Shown: positions 7,443 to 15,138 of the stretch, piece by piece
Numbering within the stretch: the first letter of the stretch is position 1
Layout of the letters: every line of letters starts with the position of its first letter
Assembly: GCF_009764645.1 (NCBI RefSeq)
Contig: NZ_RWIM01000131.1
Coordinates: 1-64,000 of the forward strand
DNA length: 64,000 bases
Direction of reading: 5' to 3'
Origin: Pseudomonas sp. PB106
GTDB taxonomy: Bacteria > Pseudomonadota > Gammaproteobacteria > Pseudomonadales > Pseudomonadaceae
Notes under the pieces: generated by a model
What the model saw: only the letters and a program-made list of their open reading frames with translations
Databases searched by the model: none
Told to the model about the DNA's origin: nothing
Position numbers and translations under genes: made by a program

Positions 7443-9059
7443 ATGTCCAACTCGCCAAACCCCGTGCGCAACGTGCTGTACATCATGTGCGATCAACTGC
7501 GCCGCGATTACCTGTCCTGCTACGGCCACCCGCATCTGCACACACCGAACATCGATCGCCTGGCTGCCGCCGGCGTGCGTTTCAGCCGCGCCTACACCCA
7601 AGGCACGATCTGCGGCCCGTCGCGGATGTCGGCGTATACCGGACGCTATGTCAGTAGCCATCAAGTGGCGTGGAACGCCGTGCCGTTGCCGTTGGAAGAA
7701 CTGACCATCGGCGACTATCTGCGCCCCCACGGCATCCGCACCGCACTGGTCGGCAAGACCCACGCCACCGCGAATATCGATGCCTTGCAGCGCCTGGCGA
7801 TCAACCCCGACAGCGAGCAAGCCGAAATCCTCAACGAAGTCGGTTTCGAACCCTACATGCGCCACGACGGCATTTATCCCGACGATCCGCTGTTCGACGA
7901 CAAACGCGAATCCGCGCCCTACACCCATTACCTGCGTGAGCAGGGGTTCGATGGCAAAAACCCTTGGCACGACTGGGCCAACGCCGCCGAGGGTGCGAAC
8001 GGTGAAATCCTCAGTGGCTGGCAAATGCGTCATGCGAATTTGCCAGCACGAATTCCCGAGCAACACTCAGAGACTGTCTACACTACAAATCGAGCCATCG
8101 ACTTCATCACCGAGCAAGGCGAGAAATCGTGGTGTTTACACCTTTCCTATATCAAACCGCACTGGCCGTACATCGTACCAGCGCCGTACCACGCCTTGTA
8201 CAGTACGAAATCGATTCTCGAACCGATCCGCGCGACGCCCTCCGAAGCCAGCAAACACCCCGTATACACTGCCTTTCGCCAGCACGAGGAAAGCCTCAAC
8301 TTCTCCCGTGACTCAGTACGATTGACTGTAATCCCCACCTATATGGGCCTGGTCAAGCAAGTGGATGATCAACTCGGGCGTCTGTTCGATTTTCTGCGGA
8401 GCAATGGCCGTTGGGATGACACGTTGATCGTGTTCACCAGCGATCACGGCGACTTCCTCGGCGATCACTGGCTGGGCGAGAAGGAGTTTTTGCTGGAGCA
8501 GGCGGTAGGCGTGCCACTGATCGTGCGCGACCCTCGGGCTGCAGCGGATGTCACACGCGGGACAGTGGATGATCGGCTGGCGGAAACCATCGATGCGTTG
8601 CCGACGTTTCTTCAAGCCTTGGGATTGCCGGCGGCGCAACATCGGCTTGAAGGCCGCTCACTGATTCCGCTGTTGCACGGCGAAAACCCGGACTGGCGCC
8701 GCTATGCGATCAGCGAATACGACTACGCCTTTCAGGCCCCGGCGCGTGAGCGTTTGGGCCAGCCGATCGATCGTTGCCGGATGACCATGGTGCGCAGCGA
8801 GCGCTGGAAATACCTGGCGTACGACGGTTTTCGCCCACAGTTGTTTGATCTGCTGAATGATCCGCAGGAGCTGCGTGATTTGGGTGATGACCCGAAATTC
8901 GCGGCGGTGCGCGAGGAACATGCGGGGTATTTGTTTGAGTGGGTGCGGGGTTTGAAACGGCGCACGACCATCAGTCATCAGGAGATTGATTTGCGTGGGC
9001 AGAGGTTTCGCTACGGTGAGCCGGAAACCGAGAAAGTCGTTCAAATCGGCGTTTGGTGA
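7443..9059 (+). CDS. Sulfatase-like / phosphonate monoester hydrolase-like protein
   Basis: A 538-residue type I sulfatase-fold hydrolase expected to cleave a sulfate or phosphonate ester in the cytoplasm; no signal peptide is visible. Metal-binding Asp sits in VLYIMCDQLRRDY, and the formylglycine motif C57-G-P-S-R is intact, so activation by a formylglycine-generating enzyme is expected. Further family motifs are VGKTH, KPHWPY and FTSDHGDFLGDH. The sequence resembles phosphonate monoester hydrolases and choline sulfatases more than AtsA; the substrate is unknown. Its neighbours point to sulfate esters. Codons at about 8034-8340 are richer in TTA, GTA, CGA and TCA than the rest, suggesting a mosaic patch. 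REP pairs flank the gene on both sides. Confidence 0.82.
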   Translation: MSNSPNPVRNVLYIMCDQLRRDYLSCYGHPHLHTPNIDRLAAAGVRFSRAYTQGTICGPSRMSAYTGRYVSSHQVAWNAVPLPLEELTIGDYLRPHGIRTALVGKTHATANIDALQRLAINPDSEQAEILNEVGFEPYMRHDGIYPDDPLFDDKRESAPYTHYLREQGFDGKNPWHDWANAAEGANGEILSGWQMRHANLPARIPEQHSETVYTTNRAIDFITEQGEKSWCLHLSYIKPHWPYIVPAPYHALYSTKSILEPIRATPSEASKHPVYTAFRQHEESLNFSRDSVRLTVIPTYMGLVKQVDDQLGRLFDFLRSNGRWDDTLIVFTSDHGDFLGDHWLGEKEFLLEQAVGVPLIVRDPRAAADVTRGTVDDRLAETIDALPTFLQALGLPAAQHRLEGRSLIPLLHGENPDWRRYAISEYDYAFQAPARERLGQPIDRCRMTMVRSERWKYLAYDGFRPQLFDLLNDPQELRDLGDDPKFAAVREEHAGYLFEWVRGLKRRTTISHQEIDLRGQRFRYGEPETEKVVQIGVW

Positions 9060-9067
9060 TTAAAAAC

Positions 9068-9157
9068 ATCGCTGGCAAGCCAGCTCCCACAGGTTTTGCG
9101 TCGTTCACATCCTTTGTGTCCAACAACAATCCCTGTGGGAGCTGGCTTGCCAGCGAT
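9068..9157. repeat. Paired REP element (REPIN type A)
   Basis: Same inverted arms as at 7238-7327, with a different loop. It sits between the convergent 3' ends of the sulfatase-like gene and atsK. Confidence 0.85.
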
Positions 9158-9166
9158 GGGGCCCGA

Positions 9167-10087
9167 TCAGACGCCGACGATATCTGCGCCTTTGATGGTC
9201 TGACTGCGCTGCCCATTCGCGCCCACCGGCACTTCACCTTTCAACGTGACACGACGCACCACGCGATCCTGAGTGCCGTAATCATCAATCGCATAATGCT
9301 GCGTCGAGCGGTTATCCCAGATGGCCACGTCACCCGCCTTCCAGCGCCAGCGCACGGTGTTTTCCTGGCGAATCACATGGCTCTGCAACAGCCCGAACAG
9401 ATGCGCCGAGTCCGCCTGCGAGTAGCCTTTGATGCGCTTGACGAAATGCCCCAGCAACAAGCTTTTCTCACCGCTGATCGGGTGCACACGCACCACCGGG
9501 TGCTCAGTCTCGTAGACGGTCGAAGTGAAGACCTTGCGATAGCGCTCGAGCTTCTCTGCCGAGACGTCCGGCTTGGCGCTGGCGTAGTCGTATTCGTTGC
9601 TGTGCACGGCGACCAGTTTGTCGGCCAGCTCGCGCAGCTCCGCTGGCAAGCCGTTGTAGGCGGTCGCGGTGTTGGCCCACAGGGTGTCGCCACCGAAGGC
9701 CGGGGCCACCACCGAGCGCAGGATCGAGGCTTTCGGGTAGGCGTCGACGAAGGTCACGTCGGTGTGCCAGGAGTTGGCGCGCTGACCTTCGGCACCGTCC
9801 AGCTCAAGCAGATAACGCGTGCCTTCCCGCGACGGCACGGTCGGGTGCGCCACTGGCTCGCCGAGCAAATGGGCGAAGGCTTCCTGGCGCTGATCGTCGA
9901 GCTGAGTCTGTTCGCGGAAGAACACGACTTTGTAATGCACCAGCGCTTGCTGAATGGCTTCGACGGTAGCGGCGTCCAGCTCACCGGACAAGTGCACGCC
10001 ACGGATCTCGGCGCCGATACGACCGGCCACCGGATGAATTTCCAGCGCGTGGACAGCGGGTTTTACTGCGAGTGCGGCATTGCTCAT
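9167..10087 (-). CDS. atsK: Alpha-ketoglutarate-dependent alkylsulfatase AtsK
   Basis: AtsK is an Fe(II)/alpha-ketoglutarate dioxygenase that oxidatively cleaves alkyl sulfate esters, giving an aldehyde and sulfate. The 306-residue protein has the facial triad at H108 and D110 (NSWHTDVTF) and H264 (STQHYAIDDY), with Arg275 and Arg279 for the 2-oxo acid. These residue numbers are the same as those I recall for the P. putida S-313 AtsK structure, which separates it from general TauD annotation. The start has GAGGG upstream. It is divergent from the second LysR gene, which probably controls it. The cytoplasmic enzyme would act on esters brought in by AtsRBC. Confidence 0.9.
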   Translation of the reverse strand: MSNAALAVKPAVHALEIHPVAGRIGAEIRGVHLSGELDAATVEAIQQALVHYKVVFFREQTQLDDQRQEAFAHLLGEPVAHPTVPSREGTRYLLELDGAEGQRANSWHTDVTFVDAYPKASILRSVVAPAFGGDTLWANTATAYNGLPAELRELADKLVAVHSNEYDYASAKPDVSAEKLERYRKVFTSTVYETEHPVVRVHPISGEKSLLLGHFVKRIKGYSQADSAHLFGLLQSHVIRQENTVRWRWKAGDVAIWDNRSTQHYAIDDYGTQDRVVRRVTLKGEVPVGANGQRSQTIKGADIVGV

Positions 10088-10268
10088 GGGTAGACCCTCA
10101 TCGACTGCTTACGGTTGGACGGCAGCGAAACATCGCTCTATCTATATTCCTTTTACATCTAATAGATATTCACATGCTTCGTTGACGGAATAAGAGCTTG
10201 CATTTAAAACCTCTAGCAACCCTCGTCGCAAATGCCTTCGAGCTATTTTTAGGATGCCGGAAAAGCAT
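10088..10268. promoter_or_regulatory. Divergent atsK/LysR control region
   Basis: On the atsK side, at 10143-10174, the AT-rich run TATATTCCTTTTACATC is followed by TAGATATT. It resembles elements upstream of sftP (6164) and oscA (28164). No ATGCAT box occurs here, unlike the sftP and atsR regions. Confidence 0.4.
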
Positions 10269-11189
10269 ATGGATCTTCGCCAGTTGCGTTACTTCATCGC
10301 CCTCAACGAACACCGCAGTTTTGTCCGCGCGGCGGACGCGATGGGCATCACTCAACCGGCGTTCAGTCGCAGCATTCAGGGGCTCGAGCAAGAGTTCGGC
10401 TGCGTGCTGGTGGATCGCGGCAACAAGGATTTGCGCCCCACCCCCGAGGGCCAGGTAGTACTGCAGCATGCGCTGAGCCTGGTGCAGGGCGCGGCAATGC
10501 TGAGTGCTGAAGTGACGCAGATGACCAAGCTCGATGCCGGCGAAGTGCACTTCGGTTGCGGCCCGGCACCGGCGGTGAAACTGGTACCGGATGCGGTGGC
10601 GCAATTCATCAACGCGCACCCGAAAGTGCGCACCTGTTTTCAGGTGGATAACTGGGAAAAACTCAGTCGCGCGCTGAGCCGTGAAGAGATCGAATTCTTC
10701 ATTGCCGACATTCGCCATTTCGAAGCCGACCCGAATTTCCAGACCCAGGCGCTGACGCCCAAGCGCGGAGTATTTTTCTGCCGACCGGGGCATCCGTTAC
10801 TGGCCAAGGAAAGTCTGTCGACCAACGACATGTTCGACTACCCGCTGGCGACCACGCGCATTCCGCCGGGCATTCGCAAATTGCTGGCAAACCTCAGTGG
10901 CCGCATCGATTTTTCCCCGACCATCGAGACTGAGCACTTTCCGGCGCTGGTGAAGGTGGTGCTGCAATCGAATGCGATCGGCGTGGGCACGGAAGAGGCG
11001 TTTGTCGAGGACATTGCCAAGGGTTCGCTGGTGCTGTTGCACTGGCGCAATCTGCCGCAGAACCTGGAGAGCATGAATGCGCGCTGCGGGATCGTCAGCC
11101 GCACCGGGTTTCGGCTGTCACCGGCGGCGCGGGCGATGATCGAGACGTTGGTGGCGGTGGATCGTGAGGAGCATCGCGTCGCTGTTTGA
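10269..11189 (+). CDS. LysR-type regulator, SftR-like (copy 2)
   Basis: A LysR regulator of about 306 residues from the Met at 10269. That start is preferred because the copy-1 protein begins with the same DLRQLR motif; an in-frame ATG at 10254 adds five residues. The helix-turn-helix (ITQPAFSRSIQGLEQEFG) and effector domain (GCGPAPAVKLVPDAVA) are strikingly like copy 1 at 6.3 kb, so the two are paralogues within one island. Divergence from atsK suggests control of alkylsulfatase expression. Which of the two matches P. putida SftR cannot be settled from sequence alone. Confidence 0.83.
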   Translation: MDLRQLRYFIALNEHRSFVRAADAMGITQPAFSRSIQGLEQEFGCVLVDRGNKDLRPTPEGQVVLQHALSLVQGAAMLSAEVTQMTKLDAGEVHFGCGPAPAVKLVPDAVAQFINAHPKVRTCFQVDNWEKLSRALSREEIEFFIADIRHFEADPNFQTQALTPKRGVFFCRPGHPLLAKESLSTNDMFDYPLATTRIPPGIRKLLANLSGRIDFSPTIETEHFPALVKVVLQSNAIGVGTEEAFVEDIAKGSLVLLHWRNLPQNLESMNARCGIVSRTGFRLSPAARAMIETLVAVDREEHRVAV

Positions 11190-11192
11190 AGA

Positions 11193-11298
11193 GATCGTTC
11201 CCACGCTCTGCGTGGGAATGCAGCCCGGGACGCTCCGCGTCCCAAAGCGGACGCAGAGCGTCCATTGATGCGTTCCCACGCAGAGCGTGGGAACGATC
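11193..11298. repeat. Large palindromic intergenic repeat (type B)
   Basis: Outer arms GATCGTTCCCACGC and its complement enclose a second hairpin around GACGCTCCGCGTCC. Related copies are at 23751, 28211 and 44414. It lies between convergent genes. Confidence 0.8.
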
Positions 11299-11306
11299 GG
11301 CGTACG

Positions 11307-12320
11307 TTAGAGCTTGGCAGCAGCCAACTCAGGCGCGACCCAATCATTGACCTTGAACGGCTTGCGAATCAGCTTCTGCTGCGCCGCCAGATCAACCTTG
11401 TTCTGCAAGCTACCCAAGAACGCAGGATCCAGCGTCGACGGGAACACTTCACTGAGTTTCTGATCTTTCAGATCCTGCGTCAGGATCACCGGTGGATAAC
11501 TCGCCAGACCCGACACCAGCTGCACATAGGCATCCTTGTTGCTGTCCTGGGTCAGCCACTCGACCGCTTGCTGCTGCGCCTTGAGCAATTTCGCCACCGC
11601 CTCCGGATGGGCGTCGACAAACTTGCCGGTGCCGACCAGAACCGATTGGACGCTGCCGGCACCGCCGAGATCCTTGGTGTTGAGCGGCAGCTCGGCCAGG
11701 CCTTTGATCTGCAACGCCGCCAGCCCGGAACTGCCCCACGATGCATCGATTTGCTTCGCCGCCAGCGCGGCGGTCGCGCCGGTGAAGTCGAGGTTGATGA
11801 CTTTCAGATCCTTCTCGCTCAAACCTTGGCTGGCCAGCGCCGCGTCAAACGAGAGCTGCGTTGCCGTGCCACGGAAAATCGCCACACGCTTGCCCTTCAG
11901 ATCCTGCAACGTCTTGATCCCCGACCCCGGCACCACGCCCAGATATTGCTTAACCCCACGCGCACTGGCGCTGAGCAAGCGCGTATCGAGGCCATTGGAC
12001 TTGCCGATGATCGCCGCCAGATCGCCCAGATAAGCCAGATCAACCTGGCCGTTGGCAAACGCCTCATTGATCACCGGCCCCGCACCTTTGAAAAAACTCC
12101 ACTGGATCTTGATGCCCTGATCGGCGAAGGCCTTTTCAAAGATCTGCTGATCGCGCAACACATCAACCACACCACCGCCACTGTGCTGCGTGCCGGCGCT
12201 CAGGTCGGGCACGGCAATTCTGATTTCCTTGAGTTCGTCAGCGTGAGCGGTGAACGCGAGGAAACCCGCCAGCGCCGGGGCGGCAAACAGACTGATGACA
12301 CGTTTGAATGGAAGGTTCAT
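11307..12320 (-). CDS. atsR: ABC transporter periplasmic sulfate-ester binding protein AtsR
   Basis: This is a substrate-binding protein of the SsuA/NMT1 family (337 residues), with a signal peptide ending near AFTAHADE and the domain signature EIRIAVPDLSAG, AYLGDLAAI and a late VAKLLKAQQQAVEWL segment. I chose the Met at 12320 because an upstream ATG at 12377 would place 19 charged residues before the signal peptide. The family binds sulfonates or sulfate esters; its permease and ATPase lie just to the right. In P. putida and P. aeruginosa atsRBC serves aromatic sulfate esters. Here atsR is transcribed away from atsBC, so one control region must drive both sides. Confidence 0.83.
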   Translation of the reverse strand: MNLPFKRVISLFAAPALAGFLAFTAHADELKEIRIAVPDLSAGTQHSGGGVVDVLRDQQIFEKAFADQGIKIQWSFFKGAGPVINEAFANGQVDLAYLGDLAAIIGKSNGLDTRLLSASARGVKQYLGVVPGSGIKTLQDLKGKRVAIFRGTATQLSFDAALASQGLSEKDLKVINLDFTGATAALAAKQIDASWGSSGLAALQIKGLAELPLNTKDLGGAGSVQSVLVGTGKFVDAHPEAVAKLLKAQQQAVEWLTQDSNKDAYVQLVSGLASYPPVILTQDLKDQKLSEVFPSTLDPAFLGSLQNKVDLAAQQKLIRKPFKVNDWVAPELAAAKL

Positions 12321-12713
12321 GGGTACAGTTCCTTGATCACGACGAGCGTTGAGGAGCCGAAAGTAGGCCGAATGCATACCTTCACTTAAATACTATAAAT
12401 GCACATTTTTATAGCTTTTAGCGCTAAGCGAGCAGTGACGGGGCTTTCGGCGGTGTATGCATTAACAGCATCGAAAATATTCTTCGAATGCATTGGATGC
12501 GTGTGCACGGGAAGCCTTAAATGGCGCTGCTTATCTCTAAAAATACATTTTTATAAATTGTTTATAACTATTTGTTTGTAGCTAATACCGCTAAAGATCG
12601 CAGCCTTCGGCAGCTCCTACCGGGGCAAAGCAATCCCAATGTAGGAGCTGCCGCAGGCTGCGATCTTTTGATCTTGACTCGATCTCGATCCAACCCGACA
12701 ACGGAGGTCACCC
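12321..12713. promoter_or_regulatory. Divergent atsR/atsB control region with ATGCAT boxes
   Basis: This 393-bp gap holds three ATGCAT boxes (12373-12378, 12458-12463 and 12489-12494), the same hexamer seen beside sftP. It also contains AAAATATTCTTCGAATGC at 12475-12492, an AT-rich stretch at 12540-12590 and a REP pair at 12594-12669. A strong GGAGG precedes the atsB start. I see no gene in it. Confidence 0.5.
12594..12669. repeat. Paired REP element (type C)
   Basis: Inverted arms carry AAAGATCGCAGCC and GGCTGCGATCTTT, with GGCAGCTCCTAC inside. It lies immediately upstream of atsB, so the atsB promoter must be either beyond it or overlapping it. Confidence 0.82.
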
Positions 12714-14312
12714 ATGGCCCGTCAATCCCTGCTCAGTTTGCCGCTGCCAGCGCCGCCGCTGAAAAGCCGAGGCCTTTCGCCAACCATCAACCAACGTTTG
12801 TTGCCGTGGCTGCTGCCCATCGGTCTGTTCGTTTTGTGGTGGCTGGCAGCGCGCAACGAATGGATGAGCGAGCAAATCCTGCCGGCGCCATCGCTGGTGT
12901 GGAACAGCGCCGTCGAGCTTGCGCAAGGCGAGTTATGGAGCCACTTGTGGATCAGCTTGCAACGGTTGTTCTGGGGCTTGCTTGCGGGGATTTCGGCAGG
13001 CGCTGTGCTCGGTGCAGCATTGGGATTCAGTCGCCGTCTGGAACGCCTGATCTTCCCGACTTTCGCCGGTCTGGCGCAGGTGCCGACGCTGGCGTGGATT
13101 CCCCTGTTCATGGTTTTTTTCGGCATCGGCGAAGTGCTGAAACTGGTGGTGCTCATCAAAGCCATCGTCGTCCCGGTGACCCTGCACACGCTGGTCGGCG
13201 TGCGTGACGCTCAGCCGAAACTGCGCGAGGCTGCCGCCGTTTTGCGCCTGCCGCCATACCTGCTGATTCGTCGACTGGTATTACCCGCCGCTCTCCCCGC
13301 GTTCATGTCCGGCGTACGCCTGGCACTGGCGGCTGGGTGGACATCGCTGCTGGCGGTCGAACTGCTCGCCTCCAGCGAAGGCATCGGTTACCTGATGGTC
13401 TGGGCGCGGCAACTGTTCATGCTCGACATCGTCTTCGTGTGCATCGTGGTGATTGGCTTGATCGGCGTGGCAATGGATCGCGGCATTGGTCTGCTCGATC
13501 GCAAACTGGTGCACTGGCCGCATCCCGCCACCGCTGAAATTCGTCGCGGCCCGCGCTATGAAGGCTGGCAGCGCCTGCAACCGTGGCTGCTGCCGCTGAG
13601 CCTGTTGGCGTTGTGGCAATTGGCGAACGATCAGCAATGGGTCGATAACAACATTCTGGTCAGCCCGCTGGCGGTATTGATCACGGCTTGGGATGGTCTG
13701 CTCGACGGTACGTTGCTCAGCGGCATGGCCCTGAGTCTGGGCCGCACCCTCGGCGGCTTGTTGCTGGGTGGCGGACTCGGTTTCGCCCTCGGCTTGCTGC
13801 TGGGCTTGTCGCGTACCAGTGAACGACTGCTCGGCCCGACCCTCGCCGCCCTTCGCCAAATCGCGATCTTCGCCTGGGTGCCGTTGCTCACCGCGTGGTT
13901 CGGCCTGGGCGAACTGGCGAAGTGGGTGTTCGTCGCCCTCGCCGCGTTCTTTCCACTGTTCATCGCCACGCAACGCAGCGTCGCCAACCTTTCGCCGCAA
14001 CTCAACGAAGCCGCCCAAGTGCTGCGCCTGAGCCTCGGCCAGCGCCTGCGTCGCCTAGTGCTGCCGGGCGCCGCGCCGGGGATTTTCGCCGGCCTCAGGC
14101 TGAGCCTGATCTACGCCTGGCTCGGCACCATCGGCGCTGAATATTTCATGCCGTCCAACGGCGGCATCGGCAGCCAGATGATCGGCGCGCAACAACTGCT
14201 GCGCATGGATCTGATCATGGCTTGCATGCTCTTCGTCGGCCTCACCGGCGCCCTGCTCAACCTCATTGGCCAACGCCTGGAAATTCGCGCGACCCGCTGG
14301 AGACACGCATGA
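12714..14312 (+). CDS. atsB: ABC transporter permease AtsB, two fused domains
   Basis: The 532-residue inner-membrane protein holds two complete SsuC/TauC-type permease domains in tandem. The first (about 25-260) has an EAA loop at REAAAVLRLPPYLLIRRL; the second (about 285-520) has NEAAQVLRLSLGQRLRRL. A fused dimer therefore replaces the usual homodimer of permeases. The start has GGAGG six bases upstream. Its stop overlaps the ATG of the ATPase gene (ATGA), so they are translationally coupled. With AtsR and AtsC it should import sulfate esters or sulfonates into the cytoplasm. I recall that AtsB of P. putida and P. aeruginosa is also of double length. Confidence 0.87.
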   Translation: MARQSLLSLPLPAPPLKSRGLSPTINQRLLPWLLPIGLFVLWWLAARNEWMSEQILPAPSLVWNSAVELAQGELWSHLWISLQRLFWGLLAGISAGAVLGAALGFSRRLERLIFPTFAGLAQVPTLAWIPLFMVFFGIGEVLKLVVLIKAIVVPVTLHTLVGVRDAQPKLREAAAVLRLPPYLLIRRLVLPAALPAFMSGVRLALAAGWTSLLAVELLASSEGIGYLMVWARQLFMLDIVFVCIVVIGLIGVAMDRGIGLLDRKLVHWPHPATAEIRRGPRYEGWQRLQPWLLPLSLLALWQLANDQQWVDNNILVSPLAVLITAWDGLLDGTLLSGMALSLGRTLGGLLLGGGLGFALGLLLGLSRTSERLLGPTLAALRQIAIFAWVPLLTAWFGLGELAKWVFVALAAFFPLFIATQRSVANLSPQLNEAAQVLRLSLGQRLRRLVLPGAAPGIFAGLRLSLIYAWLGTIGAEYFMPSNGGIGSQMIGAQQLLRMDLIMACMLFVGLTGALLNLIGQRLEIRATRWRHA

Positions 14313-15124
14313 ACGCACCCATTGTCAGCTTCAACCATGTAGGCAAATCTTTCGACGTCGACGGTTTCGAACTGGAGGCGATTCGCGAATTCAATCTGGA
14401 CATCGCTGAGGGCGAATTCGTCGCCATCGTCGGTTCCAGCGGCTGTGGCAAATCGACCTTGCTGCGCTTGTTGATCGGTCTCGATACGCAGTTTCGCGGG
14501 CAGATCAGCGTGGACGGCAAAGCCGTCAGCGGTATCGGCGGCGAGCGTGGCATTGTCTTCCAGGAGCACCGGTTGTTCCCGTGGCTGACCGTCGCTGAAA
14601 ACATTGGCCTGGGCCTGGTCAACGAGTCGCTGAGCACGGCGCAAAAGCAAAAACGCATCGACGATTTCATCGATCTGGTCGGCCTGCGCGACTTCACCCG
14701 CGCCTATCCGCACCAACTCTCCGGCGGCATGGCGCAGCGGGTGGCGATTGCTCGCGGCCTGGTCGCCAGTCCGCGCATTCTGCTGCTCGACGAACCCTTC
14801 GGCGCCCTCGATGCGTTGACCCGCCAGCAGATGCAGGACGAGCTGCTGGCGATCCGCGACCGCGCAAAAATCACCACCATCCTCGTCACCCACGACGTCG
14901 AAGAAGCGATTTTCCTCGCCGACCGCGTGGTGGTGATGGAGCCACGTCCGGGGCGGATCAAGCAAGTGGTCGACATCGCCCTGCCCCATCCGCGCCAGCG
15001 CAGCAGTTTCGACTTCCATCAGTTGCGTGAGGAATTGCTGCACGAACTGACCAGTGACGACCATTACCAACCGAGCGTGCCGGTGCAGATCCGCGATCTG
15101 CCGCTGACATTCATTGCCTGCTGA
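14309..15124 (+). CDS. atsC: ABC transporter ATP-binding protein AtsC
   Basis: The 271-residue SsuB/TauB-type ATPase powers the AtsRB importer. Walker A is GSSGCGKST, the Q-loop region is VFQEHRLFPWLT, the signature is LSGGMAQRV, Walker B is ILLLDEPFGALD and the switch His lies in VTHDVEEA. I chose the ATG at 14309, which overlaps the atsB stop by four bases; a longer upstream reading would have no family match. An arylsulfatase gene follows after 14 bases, so atsB, atsC and atsA probably form one transcript. Confidence 0.9.
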   Translation: MNAPIVSFNHVGKSFDVDGFELEAIREFNLDIAEGEFVAIVGSSGCGKSTLLRLLIGLDTQFRGQISVDGKAVSGIGGERGIVFQEHRLFPWLTVAENIGLGLVNESLSTAQKQKRIDDFIDLVGLRDFTRAYPHQLSGGMAQRVAIARGLVASPRILLLDEPFGALDALTRQQMQDELLAIRDRAKITTILVTHDVEEAIFLADRVVVMEPRPGRIKQVVDIALPHPRQRSSFDFHQLREELLHELTSDDHYQPSVPVQIRDLPLTFIAC

Positions 15125-15138
15125 ACAGGAGTTTCGCA

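Noticed and set aside
7238..9157. CRISPR-like repeats
   Set aside because: Copies are isolated inverted REP pairs with variable loops, not evenly spaced direct repeats with spacers; no cas genes occur.
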